Shown: positions 9,118 through 17,442, numbered from the stretch's first letter. The stretch: DNA of 64,000 bases from Parvimonas micra (GCF_900637905.1 NZ_LR134472.1:186001-250000); one strand, 5' to 3'. Notes: generated by a model not told the origin, from the letters alone. Numbers and translations: made by a program.

Positions 9118-10880
9118 TGTTCTCTTAAGTATTCTAAATCATGTCCACTTAAATATGGAGATAATTTTTCATAACACATCTTATTGTAATCATTTAACCA
9201 AACAATTTCTTCTTCAGTTAATAATGATTTATCAACAGGTCTTGTATCAATAGGCACAACTGTCAAATTATCAAATTTTAAAAATTGACCAAATTCAGTC
9301 ATTTCATCTTTAACACAAACCATAATATTTTCAATTCTAATTCCATGACTACCACTAATATAAATGCCCGGTTCATCAGAAGTTACCATTCCAACTTCCA
9401 TTGGATATTCGTTACCTGCAGTTCCTATTCTTTGAGGTCCTTCATGAACGTTTAAAACATGACCTACTCCATGTCCCGTACCATGATTGAAATTAATTCT
9501 GTTTTTCCATAGATTATATCTAGTGAAAGCATCTAAATAACCACCATTTGTTCCTTCTAAGAACTTAGCTTCCATTAAAGCAATATGTGCCTTTAAAACT
9601 AGCGTATAGTGATAAATTTCTTCTTCTTTTAATTTACCAAGTGCAACAGTTCTTGTAATATCAGTTGTTCCATCTAAATAATGTCCACCGCTGTCAATTA
9701 AATACAATCCTCTAGGTTCAATTTTTACAGGATTTTCATGACTTGGTTTATAATGTGGCATTGAAGCATTTGCACCATAAGCAGAAATTGATTCAAAACT
9801 GTCTTCAATAAATAAATCTTGTTGTTTTCTAAATTCCAATAATTTTTCTGATGCAATCATTTCAGTTATAGTTCCTGTTGAAACACCTGTTTCCAACCAA
9901 TTTAAATATCTAACTAGTGCAACTCCGTCTTTAATGAATGCATTCTTAGTATTTTTTATTTCAATTTCATTTTTATGACATTTCATTATTGAAGTAAGAT
10001 TTAAGCCTGTAACAACATTTACTCCTCTTCCGATTGATGAATAAACTGCTACATTTGTCTTTTTTGTTTCTAAATATAAAGTTTTCTTTGCCTCAATATC
10101 AGAAATATCTCTTGCTATAACTTCATAAGCTTTAATTGAAATATTATTTTCTTTCAAATAATCTGCAACTTCCTGTGATAACTTAGATTTATCAATATAT
10201 AAATTACATGTATTTTCAGAAATCAATAGATATGAAATTACAACAGGATTACATTGAACATCATTCGCTCTAATATTCAAAACATAAGCAATATCATCTA
10301 AAGAACCAATAAAATGATAGTCTATTCCTCTTTCTTTCATCATGCTTCTAAGTCTAGCAATTCTATCAGAAGTTGATTCTCCAGAATATTTTTCATCAAA
10401 AACATAAACTTTGCTGTCCGGCTTTGCAGGACGACCTTCTTCATTCCAAATATCTCCTATATAATCAACATCAGTTATAAACTCAAAATTAGGTAATTTT
10501 CTCATTAAATTTTCATATTCTGCAACAGAAGTATTATTACCATCAAAAGCAATCTTTGCTACTCCATTAGGAAATTCTTTCAACAAAAACTCCTCAATAG
10601 AAATTGAATCAGGAACACCCATCTTGTAAAGTTCAACTTCCCCTACAGATAATTCTTTAGCTGCTTGAATGAAATATCTTCCATCAGTCCATAAACCAGA
10701 TTTTTTAGTAGTAATAACAGCTGTTCCGGCTGAACCTGTAAAACCTGTTATAAATTGTCTAGTTTTGTAATAATCCGCCAAGTATTCGGATTGATGCGGA
10801 TCTGAGCTAGGTACAATATAGGCATCTATATTTCTTTTAGCCATCAACTTTCTCAATTTACTTATTCTTTCATTAATCAT
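9102..10880 (-). CDS. pepP: Xaa-Pro aminopeptidase (M24 family, long form)
   Basis: A 592-residue metalloaminopeptidase that removes N-terminal residues before proline. It has two creatinase-N-like domains and a C-terminal M24 catalytic domain. Metal-ligand motifs are visible: LIDSGGHYLDGTTDITRTVA, HGTGHGVGHVLNVHEGPQ, SDEPGIYISGSHGIRIEN, and a C-terminal acidic motif in LTEEEIVWLN. The length matches the long APP-type enzymes rather than the 350-residue PepQ. It is the first gene of the operon that runs through to yvcK. Confidence 0.92.
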   Translation of the reverse strand: MINERISKLRKLMAKRNIDAYIVPSSDPHQSEYLADYYKTRQFITGFTGSAGTAVITTKKSGLWTDGRYFIQAAKELSVGEVELYKMGVPDSISIEEFLLKEFPNGVAKIAFDGNNTSVAEYENLMRKLPNFEFITDVDYIGDIWNEEGRPAKPDSKVYVFDEKYSGESTSDRIARLRSMMKERGIDYHFIGSLDDIAYVLNIRANDVQCNPVVISYLLISENTCNLYIDKSKLSQEVADYLKENNISIKAYEVIARDISDIEAKKTLYLETKKTNVAVYSSIGRGVNVVTGLNLTSIMKCHKNEIEIKNTKNAFIKDGVALVRYLNWLETGVSTGTITEMIASEKLLEFRKQQDLFIEDSFESISAYGANASMPHYKPSHENPVKIEPRGLYLIDSGGHYLDGTTDITRTVALGKLKEEEIYHYTLVLKAHIALMEAKFLEGTNGGYLDAFTRYNLWKNRINFNHGTGHGVGHVLNVHEGPQRIGTAGNEYPMEVGMVTSDEPGIYISGSHGIRIENIMVCVKDEMTEFGQFLKFDNLTVVPIDTRPVDKSLLTEEEIVWLNDYNKMCYEKLSPYLSGHDLEYLREQCKEI

Positions 10881-10920
10881 AATAACAATACCCCCTTAAA
10901 ATTTAAATTCTAACAACTAT

Positions 10921-10949
10921 ATTATAGCATTGTAAATTTAATATTTCAA
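10921..10949 (-). promoter_or_regulatory. promoter of pepP-uvrC-hprK-murB-rapZ-yvcK
   Basis: On the minus strand, TTGAAA (10949-10944), a 17-base spacer and TATAAT (10926-10921), with TG one base ahead of the -10 (extended -10). It lies about 40 bases before the pepP start. No other convincing promoter is seen between these tightly packed genes. Confidence 0.8.
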
Positions 10950-10994
10950 TAAATTTTTACAATCAATAATGAAAATCTTTTAAATAAACAAAAA

Positions 10995-11025
10995 AATAGA
11001 TACCATTTTACAAACAGTATCTATT
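10995..11025 (-). terminator. intrinsic terminator after the TrpR-like gene
   Basis: A 9-bp stem (10995-11003 with 11017-11025) and a 13-base loop, followed on the minus strand by a run of T. Confidence 0.7.
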
Positions 11026-11039
11026 AAAACTAAATTTAA

Positions 11040-11354
11040 TTATTTTTTACCTTTCAAATCTTTAGCAATTAATGCATCAAGAACTAATTCATAACCTTCT
11101 GCACCAAATTGTAATGATCTATTTACTCTACTAATTGTAGCAGTTGATGCTCCAGTTTCAAGTTCTATTTCATTATATGTTTTTCTAATTTTTAAAAGTT
11201 TAGCAACTTCCAATCTTTGAGAAATAGAATTTAATTCACGTAAAGTACAAACATCTTCAAAGAAAGCATAGCAATCATCTTTAGTTTTTAACATTAAAAT
11301 AGCTTCGAAGAATTCATCTAATTGTTTTGATTGTAATTTTTTTAAATTTGACAT
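11040..11354 (-). CDS. TrpR-like DNA-binding protein (YerC/YecD family)
   Basis: A 104-residue all-helical protein of the YerC/YecD family, related to the Trp repressor fold. The helix-turn-helix lies near YNEIELETGASTATISRVNRSL. I start it at the ATG at 11354, which has a perfect GGAGGTG site, rather than at 11378. It stands alone with its own promoter and terminator. Its target genes are unknown. Confidence 0.88.
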   Translation of the reverse strand: MSNLKKLQSKQLDEFFEAILMLKTKDDCYAFFEDVCTLRELNSISQRLEVAKLLKIRKTYNEIELETGASTATISRVNRSLQFGAEGYELVLDALIAKDLKGKK

Positions 11355-11390
11355 AACACACCTCCAATTATTTAACAATATTTCTATTCA

Positions 11391-11419
11391 ATTATACTTC
11401 ATTATACAATAATAGTCAA
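11391..11419 (-). promoter_or_regulatory. promoter of the TrpR-like gene
   Basis: On the minus strand, TTGACT (11419-11414), 17 bases, TATAAT (11396-11391), about 37 bases before the start codon. Confidence 0.75.
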
Positions 11420-11445
11420 GTACTAAATTGTATTTTATAAAAAAC

Positions 11446-11542
11446 TGGCGGGAATATGTGGGAATCGAACCCACCTAAGAAGCTACAAACTCCTTATGCT
11501 GGTTTTGAAGACCAGAGAGCACACCAGAACTCATCTACTCCC
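11446..11542 (-). tRNA. selC: tRNA-Sec (anticodon UCA)
   Basis: A 97-nt cloverleaf including encoded CCA. The anticodon stem CTGGT/ACCAG encloses the loop CTTCAAA, so the anticodon is TCA (plus-strand 11506-11508), which decodes UGA. The long acceptor, the long variable arm (about 20 nt, foldable) and the T arm GTGGG-TTCGATT-CCCAC fit the bacterial selenocysteine tRNA. It implies that SelA, SelB and SelD and at least one selenoprotein are encoded elsewhere; none of them is in this window. Confidence 0.9.
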
Positions 11543-11559
11543 ATAAAACAACATTAAGT

Positions 11560-11588
11560 ATTATACATTATCTAATAAAAAAAATCAA
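11560..11588 (-). promoter_or_regulatory. promoter of tRNA-Sec
   Basis: On the minus strand, TTGATT (11588-11583), 17 bases, TATAAT (11565-11560), about 18 bases before the tRNA 5' end. Confidence 0.7.
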
Positions 11589-11719
11589 CCTTTTACAAAA
11601 TTTTTTATAAACAAGTTGATTATAACTATAAATAAAATATTAAAAAATATTTTTTATTGCAAAACAACAAAATTCTTAAACATCTTCTCGATGTGAAGCG
11701 TCGTAAAAGGATACAATTC

Positions 11720-12205
11720 TCATTTTTCCACAAACTCTTCAATTTTTTCTGTTATTTCATTAATTTTATTTAATCTATCAAATTTAACTCTCTTAATAGA
11801 TCTGGAAAATACCGCAGAAATCAAAACTCCTATTGCTATTGAACCTGCATGTACTACAGTACTTATTCCACTATCTAAAGCCAATAAATACTCATCTTTT
11901 GCAAAATATTCCATAGTATGATACATTCCATATCCGGGAACCAACATTACAATTCCGATATATAAAAATACCGTAGAAGGCATTTTTAATTTTACAGAAA
12001 AATATTCAGCAAAAAGTCCAACAACTAAAGATGCAATTAAATTACTAACTGCATTTCCAAAATATTTGCTACAAAAATAGTAAACAATCCAACTGATTGT
12101 TCCTATAACAGTACAATAAACAATAGCTTTCTTTGGAACTATAAAAAATATTGAAAATGCAATGCTCGATACAACTGCACAAATAATGTTTAAAAATAAA
12201 TCCAT
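11720..12205 (-). CDS. threonine/serine exporter, small ThrE-like subunit
   Basis: A 161-residue membrane protein with about five membrane segments, matching the ThrE_2 (DUF3815) half of split threonine/serine exporters. Its partner, the DUF1212 half, is the gene directly upstream (12214-12990), 8 bases away. Together they should form one transporter equivalent to the fused ThrE of Corynebacterium. The function is from family knowledge; the substrate here is not shown. Confidence 0.8.
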   Translation of the reverse strand: MDLFLNIICAVVSSIAFSIFFIVPKKAIVYCTVIGTISWIVYYFCSKYFGNAVSNLIASLVVGLFAEYFSVKLKMPSTVFLYIGIVMLVPGYGMYHTMEYFAKDEYLLALDSGISTVVHAGSIAIGVLISAVFSRSIKRVKFDRLNKINEITEKIEEFVEK

Positions 12206-12213
12206 AAAACCAC

Positions 12214-12990
12214 CTATCCAAAAAGTCTAAGAATTAGAACAACACCAACAGCAATAGAAACAGCTGTAAATATTGCAGACATTATACCTATTATTCCGGA
12301 TAAAATATCTCCTGATAAAATATCTCTCATAGAATTTGTTATCTGTATTCCCGGAAAAAGCGGAATAATTCCTGCAATTATAATACTTGAAACATTTTCT
12401 ATATGAATAAGTCTTGACATAGTCATAATAAAAAGTGTAACTGCACATGCAGATAAAAAAGTCGTTAAAAATGAAGGTAATCCTAATTTTCCAATATAAA
12501 TCAGAAATAACATTTCGACAAGCATAGCCATTGACGCCGGAATAAAATCGCTCAATGTCCCCCCAAAAATAAATGCCAAAAACGGAGCAGATAAAGTAAT
12601 TAATAAAATAGTTGAAAAATTACTATATGAACTTTTATTTTTTATGTTTTTCAGTTCTTTGAACGCTTCATCAACATCTACTTTACCTGAAACAATATTT
12701 CTTGATAACTCATTTAGTAAGGCTATTTTTTCTAAATTCTTTCCTGAATCATTTAATCTTCTCATGCTTGTATAATTTGTTCCGTTATATACAAATGAAA
12801 TTATTACCATATTACTCAATGCAAAGGTATTAACAGCTTTAACATTTTGAAAAGATTTACAAATTCTATTTATACTATCCTCTACTCTATAAACCTCTGC
12901 TCCATTATAAAGCAAAGAGTAAGAAAATTTAATGCTGAAATTTAATAATTTCTTTGCTTCATAATCACTATTTATAGAATTATTTTTCAT
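12214..12990 (-). CDS. threonine/serine exporter, large ThrE-like subunit (DUF1212)
   Basis: A cytoplasmic N-terminal domain with the family motif YNGAEVYRVEDSINRIC is followed by about five membrane segments, including FPGIQITNSMRDILSGD. The frame is open from 13008 and overlaps the preceding gene. Several ATGs are possible; the one at 12990 (MKNNSINSDYE) is used here, but no ribosome binding site clearly decides it. Translation is probably coupled to the gene upstream. Confidence 0.82.
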   Translation of the reverse strand: MKNNSINSDYEAKKLLNFSIKFSYSLLYNGAEVYRVEDSINRICKSFQNVKAVNTFALSNMVIISFVYNGTNYTSMRRLNDSGKNLEKIALLNELSRNIVSGKVDVDEAFKELKNIKNKSSYSNFSTILLITLSAPFLAFIFGGTLSDFIPASMAMLVEMLFLIYIGKLGLPSFLTTFLSACAVTLFIMTMSRLIHIENVSSIIIAGIIPLFPGIQITNSMRDILSGDILSGIIGIMSAIFTAVSIAVGVVLILRLFG

Positions 12991-13756
12991 CATCGTACTC
13001 ATCATCACGTTCTTCCATTTCCTTTAAAAATTTTCTTTTTGAACGAACAACATAAAATATCAATAAAAATAAAATTGTAGGAACAATCAACATAACAGGA
13101 TTTTTTATTAAACTGGCAATTGCTTCCATTCTTTCTTTATACTCTTTTTCAGATTTTTCATTTACAGCTTCAAGCCTCTTTTTCTTTTCTTCTTCAGTTA
13201 ACTCATCATAATTTTTTTTAAAATCATCTTTAGGTTTTGAATATTTATTAGCCTCTAATCTTTTATTCCTTTCAATCTCGTCAAGATTCGGAACATAATC
13301 ACCCTTATTTATCATATTTTGGAATAACTTAATCTCTGAATTATCCGGGTCTTTATCATTAGCTAAATAAAGTGTTTGATAATTACCAGAAGTCGCTTTA
13401 AAAATCCAAGTCAAATCTAAAGTATTATCTTTTTTCAAAATTCCAACAAAATAATCTCCTTTTGCAGGAGTTAACCTACTATAACTATACTCTTTAAACT
13501 TAGGAACTTCAATTTCTTTAAGATTTTCTCCTAAAAAAATTGTAGTAACTTTTATTTTAAATTTTCCATTAGAATCATCAACAATATTTCCAATAAAGAA
13601 ACTTCTATAATCCATGTCATAAATTCTATTTGCTCTATCAAAGTTATCATCCGCGAAAGAATTTTTAGATACAAAATTAAAACTTAATATAAAAATTAAA
13701 AATAAAACTAAAAATTTTTCTATGATATTTTTTATATTTAAAAATCTATTACTCAT
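12980..13756 (-). CDS. secreted, C-terminally membrane-anchored protein of unknown function
   Basis: I do not recognise this 258-residue protein. It has an N-terminal signal-like hydrophobic segment ending SKNSFADD, an extracytoplasmic domain of about 150 residues, a charged helical stretch rich in E and K, then a single membrane segment (LIVPTILFLLIFYVV) and a short acidic tail ending EERDDEYDDEK. The start at 13756 has AGAGGTGA in front; the open frame reaches 13783. The stop overlaps the start region of the ThrE-like gene, so the three genes form one unit. A sensor or accessory role in amino-acid export is only a guess. Confidence 0.7.
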   Translation of the reverse strand: MSNRFLNIKNIIEKFLVLFLIFILSFNFVSKNSFADDNFDRANRIYDMDYRSFFIGNIVDDSNGKFKIKVTTIFLGENLKEIEVPKFKEYSYSRLTPAKGDYFVGILKKDNTLDLTWIFKATSGNYQTLYLANDKDPDNSEIKLFQNMINKGDYVPNLDEIERNKRLEANKYSKPKDDFKKNYDELTEEEKKKRLEAVNEKSEKEYKERMEAIASLIKNPVMLIVPTILFLLIFYVVRSKRKFLKEMEERDDEYDDEK

Positions 13757-13800
13757 AAAATCACCTCTAGTATATTTTACCATAAACTTTTAATAAAAAA

Positions 13801-13825
13801 TAGAGAAGAAATCACTTCTTCTCTA
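13801..13825 (-). terminator. intrinsic terminator after the amino-acid permease
   Basis: A perfect 10-bp stem (13801-13810 with 13816-13825) and a 5-base loop, followed on the minus strand by T6. Confidence 0.85.
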
Positions 13826-13850
13826 TAATTCTTGATATAAATCATTTTTA

Positions 13851-15185
13851 TTAAGCATTTTCTTTATTTATCAATTTCATCAAGAAGTAAACTACTACTC
13901 CAATAACCAAGCCTCCAAGACCTATTACTATTTGTTGTTTAGTAGCATTATATAATAACCAACAACTTACAACTGATGCAAAAATAGGAATCACCCAACC
14001 AAATGGAACCCTAAATGAAGCTTTTAAATCAGGTCTTTTCTTTCTTAATATCATTATTGATAAACAAGTTGGTACATATTGTGCAAATCTTGAAACTACA
14101 CTTATTGCAGCTAAAATTGCAAATGACCCTATTAATGATCCATATAATCCCAATGCTAAAGTAATAATACCTGTAATTATAATTGCAATGTAAGGAACAT
14201 CATTTGAATTTTTCTTTGCAACAACTCTTGGAATTAATCCGTCATTTGCTAAGGCAGCACCACTTCTTGGAGTTCCTATTGAAGCAGCTATATTTATACC
14301 TCCAATTGAAACTAAAGTACCTGCTCCTACAAGATACTTACCTGCATTACCAATTATTTTAGTAAATGCAGCTTGTACAGGTGCTGTTTCCTTTGCAAGA
14401 CCCGGTCCTAAAATACCAATAGCTATCCCAATAATTGCAATATAAAATACTGAACACAATAAAATTACCAATAAAATTGATTTAGGAACATCTTTTTCCG
14501 GATTTTCCATATCTTCTGCAGCAACGGCAATATTCTCAAAACCTGTAAAAGCATAAAAAATTGTAAGCGCAGCAGCTCCAATAGCAGCTCCTGATGTCAT
14601 AACTGTACCATCTTTAAGAGTACCTGGCGTAAAGAACGGAGTAAAATTTGAACCGTTTATAAAGAACAAACCAACAGCAATAAAAATTATAAGAGGTAAC
14701 AACTTACCTGTTGTTACAATATTATTTACAATCTTCGTTGCCTTAATACCTGATAAGTTAAGTCCTGTAAGCAAAACAACTATAATTGTTACTATTATTG
14801 CTTTTGCAATATTAGGATTTGAAAAAGTTCCTTTTGGCAATAATCCCATTAATGCTTCAGCAAATCCAACAGTCATTGTTGCCCAAGCTATAATTGCAAT
14901 AGCCCATTTCATAAATCCAACTTCAAAACCTACAAATTCACCAAAAGCTTCCTTAGCATAAACATAAGGTCCTCCGTTTTTCTTAAACATTCCACCTGCT
15001 TCTGCAAAACACATCGCTATACTAATAACCAAAATTGCATCAAAAACTGTTACTAAAAGTGCAGCAGGTCCAACTTGTGCCATTACTTTATTAGGTAATA
15101 AGAATATACCTGAACCAATAATGGAGTTAAATCCTAATAGAATTATACTCAATAATCCCATTTTATTTTTGTTTTTATCAGTCAT
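13851..15185 (-). CDS. APC-superfamily amino-acid permease
   Basis: A 444-residue protein with about 12 membrane segments. The N-terminal motif GFNSIIGSGIFLLP is the substrate-backbone binding signature of APC transporters, and FAEAGGMFKKNGGPYVYAKEAF follows as usual. It has a GGAGGTG site and lies 15 bases after a gamma-glutamyl hydrolase gene, which suggests that uptake is linked to breakdown of a gamma-glutamyl amine or glutamate derivative (inference). Confidence 0.88.
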   Translation of the reverse strand: MTDKNKNKMGLLSIILLGFNSIIGSGIFLLPNKVMAQVGPAALLVTVFDAILVISIAMCFAEAGGMFKKNGGPYVYAKEAFGEFVGFEVGFMKWAIAIIAWATMTVGFAEALMGLLPKGTFSNPNIAKAIIVTIIVVLLTGLNLSGIKATKIVNNIVTTGKLLPLIIFIAVGLFFINGSNFTPFFTPGTLKDGTVMTSGAAIGAAALTIFYAFTGFENIAVAAEDMENPEKDVPKSILLVILLCSVFYIAIIGIAIGILGPGLAKETAPVQAAFTKIIGNAGKYLVGAGTLVSIGGINIAASIGTPRSGAALANDGLIPRVVAKKNSNDVPYIAIIITGIITLALGLYGSLIGSFAILAAISVVSRFAQYVPTCLSIMILRKKRPDLKASFRVPFGWVIPIFASVVSCWLLYNATKQQIVIGLGGLVIGVVVYFLMKLINKENA

Positions 15186-15200
15186 AAAAATTTACACCTC

Positions 15201-15935
15201 CTATTTTTTATATTCTATGACTTTTCTTACAAATGAATTAAAAATCTCTTGAGATTTTTCACAATTTAAAGATAACATTTCCGGATGCCATTGAACTCCT
15301 ATTATAAAACTATCTTCTGTAATTTTTTCAATAGATTCAACAACTCCATCAGAACTTTTTGCAACCACCTTAAATTCAGGAGCAACATCTTTTATTATTT
15401 GATGATGAAAACTATTTACCTTATATTCTTTACCTAAAATATTTTTCAAGAAAGTTCCTTCTTCCAAATCTACAAAATGAGTAGCTTGAGTAGGATTGTC
15501 TACTTGATCATGCTTGATTTTAACAAAATCGGCATAAGACAAATCTTGATATAAAGTTCCTCCATTAATAACATTAATTATTTGATAGCCTCTACAAATA
15601 CCAAAAATAGGCTTCTTCAATTTTATAGCAGTCTTATAAAGTTCCATATCAAAAACATCTCTTTTAGGAAAAACTTCTCCAATTTTTAACATTGGATCTT
15701 CCCCATAATTATATGGATCTACATCATGTCCTCCTGATAAAATAATTCCGTCAACTTGCTCAACCATTTCTCTTGTGCTTTCCAAATCTTCATTAAATGG
15801 TATAATGAAAGGAATACCTCCTGCTCTTAAAACGGATTCAACATAATCTTGGTTTACATAAGATCTTCTATAACCTGAAAAAGTATTACCCTTATTAATC
15901 AAAATACTACCTGAAATCCCAATAATCGGTTTCAT
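15201..15935 (-). CDS. class I glutamine amidotransferase-like gamma-glutamyl hydrolase (peptidase C26)
   Basis: A 244-residue PuuD-like enzyme that would cleave gamma-glutamyl bonds. The nucleophile is the Cys in FGICRGYQIINVINGG, and the partner His and Glu are in GVQWHPEML. The N-terminal LSGGHDVDPYNYGE motif is typical of the PuuD/C26 group. It is the first gene of a two-gene unit with the permease. There are no PuuA, PuuB or PuuC genes nearby, so the exact substrate is open. Confidence 0.87.
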   Translation of the reverse strand: MKPIIGISGSILINKGNTFSGYRRSYVNQDYVESVLRAGGIPFIIPFNEDLESTREMVEQVDGIILSGGHDVDPYNYGEDPMLKIGEVFPKRDVFDMELYKTAIKLKKPIFGICRGYQIINVINGGTLYQDLSYADFVKIKHDQVDNPTQATHFVDLEEGTFLKNILGKEYKVNSFHHQIIKDVAPEFKVVAKSSDGVVESIEKITEDSFIIGVQWHPEMLSLNCEKSQEIFNSFVRKVIEYKK

Positions 15936-15965
15936 AAAATCGCCTCCTTAAATAGTGTCTTAACA

Positions 15966-15994
15966 ATTATACCATTAAAGTTGAAAAAAAACAA
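15966..15994 (-). promoter_or_regulatory. promoter of the hydrolase-permease unit
   Basis: On the minus strand, TTGTTT (15994-15989), 17 bases, TATAAT (15971-15966), with AAGGAGG before the ATG. The rest of 15995-16189 is AT-rich and I see nothing else in it. Confidence 0.65.
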
Positions 15995-16189
15995 TATAAA
16001 ATGACTTTAATTCATAAATTAATATGTAACCCATATTATAAGATAAACACATTCACATACAAAATTATAAATAATAAATCACAATATAAAAAGTTCAAAT
16101 AAATATGAAATTCAAACTTTAATTGTATTTATCATACTTTTTAGTAAATTATTAATTAATTTGATTATACCCAAATTTTATTACCAAAA

Positions 16190-16217
16190 AAGGATCAATG
16201 AATTTTCATCGATCCTT
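16190..16217 (-). terminator. terminator at the end of the rRNA-tRNA cluster
   Basis: AAGGATC (16190-16196) pairs with GATCCTT (16211-16217), with ATG/CAT pairing inside. T7 follows on the minus strand, about 43 bases after tRNA-Arg. Confidence 0.75.
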
Positions 16218-16259
16218 AATTTTAAAATTAGTAATCACAAATAAGCAATTACTTTTTTT

Positions 16260-16336
16260 TGGCGTGCCATAGAGGATTCGAACCCCTGGCCTTTTGGTCC
16301 GTAGCCAAACGCTCTATCCAGCTGAGCTAATGGCAC
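16260..16336 (-). tRNA. tRNA-Arg (ACG)
   Basis: Full cloverleaf with encoded CCA. Acceptor GTGCCAT/ATGGCAC; loop CTACGGA gives anticodon ACG (read as ICG after deamination). Confidence 0.95.
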
Positions 16337-16345
16337 ATAATACAA

Positions 16346-16367
16346 AACTCAGAATAAATTCTGAGTT
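16346..16367. repeat. perfect inverted repeat between tRNA-Gly and tRNA-Arg
   Basis: Ten-base arms AACTCAGAAT and ATTCTGAGTT are separated by two bases. There is no T-run, so it is not a standard terminator; it may be a processing hairpin. Confidence 0.6.
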
Positions 16368-16369
16368 AT

Positions 16370-16444
16370 TGGAGCGGAAGACGAGATTCGAACTCGCGAC
16401 CCTCGCCTTGGCAAGGCGATGCTCTACCACTGAGCCACTCCCGC
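16370..16444 (-). tRNA. tRNA-Gly (GCC)
   Basis: Cloverleaf with CCA encoded; loop TTGCCAA gives anticodon GCC; acceptor starts GCGGGAG. Confidence 0.95.
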
Positions 16445-16449
16445 AAATA

Positions 16450-16525
<76 letters not shown>

Positions 16526-16532
16526 AAAATAG

Positions 16533-16609
16533 TGGCGACCTGGATGGGACTCGAACCCACGACCTCTAGCGTGACAGGCTAGCATTCTAACCAGCTGAAC
16601 TACCAGGCC
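16533..16609 (-). tRNA. tRNA-Asp (GTC)
   Basis: Cloverleaf with CCA encoded; stem CTAGC/GCTAG and loop CTGTCAC give anticodon GTC. Confidence 0.95.
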
Positions 16610-16614
16610 GTATT

Positions 16615-16690
16615 TGGTGGGCACAATAGGGCTCGAACCTATGACCCCCTGCTTGTAAGGCAGATGCTCTCCCAACTGAGCTATGCGCCC
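16615..16690 (-). tRNA. tRNA-Val (TAC)
   Basis: Cloverleaf with CCA encoded; loop CTTACAA gives anticodon TAC; acceptor GGGCGCA. Confidence 0.95.
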
Positions 16691-16727
16691 AAATATAACC
16701 ACAATGTAAAAAAATATAATATAAAAA

Positions 16728-16804
16728 TGGTAGCGGAGAAGGGACTTGAACCCCTGACACTGCGGGTATGAACCGCATGCTCTAGCCAACTGAGCTACTC
16801 CGCC
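16728..16804 (-). tRNA. tRNA-Met (CAT), probably elongator
   Basis: Cloverleaf with CCA encoded; stem TGCGG/CCGCA and loop TTCATAC give anticodon CAT. The 5' base is G opposite T, without the C1xA72 mismatch of initiator tRNA, so an elongator (or an Ile-CAT) is more likely. Confidence 0.9.
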
Positions 16805-16818
16805 ACATAAATAATAAA

Positions 16819-16893
16819 TGGTGACCCCACCGGGATTCGAACCCGGGTTACCGCCGTGAAAGGGCGATGTCTTAACCGCTTGACCATGGGGCC
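16819..16893 (-). tRNA. tRNA-Glu (TTC)
   Basis: Cloverleaf with CCA encoded; loop CTTTCAC gives anticodon TTC; acceptor GGCCCCA. Confidence 0.95.
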
Positions 16894-16900
16894 TAAGAAC

Positions 16901-16989
16901 TGGTGCCGAGGACCGGAATCGAACCGGTACGATGAGTTAACATCGCAGGATTTTAAGTCCTGTGCGTCTGCCAGTTCCGCCACCCCGGC
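16901..16989 (-). tRNA. tRNA-Leu (TAA)
   Basis: An 89-nt class II tRNA with a long variable arm and CCA encoded; stem AGGA/TCCT and loop CTTAAAA give anticodon TAA. Confidence 0.95.
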
Positions 16990-16994
16990 ATAAT

Positions 16995-17069
16995 TGGCTC
17001 CCAGGGTGGGGCTCGAACCCACAACCTACCGGTTAACAGCCGGGTGCTCCACCATTGAGCTACCTAGGA
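16995..17069 (-). tRNA. tRNA-Asn (GTT)
   Basis: Cloverleaf with CCA encoded; loop CTGTTAA gives anticodon GTT. It begins 4 bases after the last 5S rRNA, so this 5S copy and the tRNAs are probably one transcript. Confidence 0.95.
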
Positions 17070-17073
17070 GTTT

Positions 17074-17182
17074 GGCTGTTTTCTATTCTTCCAATACGAG
17101 ATGTATCAGTACCTTCGACGTTTAAGAGCTTAACTTCTGTGTTCGGGATGGGAACAGGTGTATCCTCCTAGCCATTACAGCC
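17074..17182 (-). rRNA. rrf: 5S rRNA, copy 1 (tRNA-proximal)
   Basis: A 109-nt 5S rRNA. The 5' GGCTGT pairs with the 3' ACAGCC, and the conserved CCCATCCCGAACACAGAAGTTAAG is present (17-base core CGAACACAGAAGTTAAG). It is nearly identical to copy 2; together with 43 bases of 5' flank it forms a 152-bp direct duplication (17074-17225 and 17287-17438, period 213). Confidence 0.92.
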
Positions 17183-17260
17183 ATACTTGTTTATTTAATT
17201 TTGCTGTTAAGCTCTGAGCTTTCACAACAATAAACAAAATTAATTACTTATATAAACAAA

Positions 17261-17282
17261 AAACCATTCTTTCGAGTGGTTT
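17261..17282 (-). terminator. terminator between the two 5S genes
   Basis: In the minus-strand transcript, a 9-bp stem with one mismatch is capped by a GAAA tetraloop and followed by T6. It starts 4 bases after the 3' end of 5S copy 2. I found no convincing promoter between it and 5S copy 1. Confidence 0.65.
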
Positions 17283-17286
17283 GTTT

Positions 17287-17395
17287 GGCTGTTTTCTATT
17301 CTCCCAGTACGAGATGTACTAGTACCTTCGACGTTTAAGAGCTTAACTTCTGTGTTCGAGATGGGAACAGGTGTATCCTCCTAGCCATTACAGCC
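17287..17395 (-). rRNA. rrf: 5S rRNA, copy 2
   Basis: A 109-nt 5S rRNA with closed helix I and the same core as copy 1. It differs from copy 1 by only a few bases. It is preceded by the repeated flank containing the palindrome AAGCTCAGAGCTT. Confidence 0.92.
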
Positions 17396-17442
17396 ATACT
17401 TATTTGTTTAATTTTGCTGTTAAGCTCTGAGCTTTCACTGTC

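Noticed and set aside
16346-16367. Palindrome taken as a terminator
   Set aside because: It has no T-run on either strand and sits between tRNAs that are probably co-transcribed.
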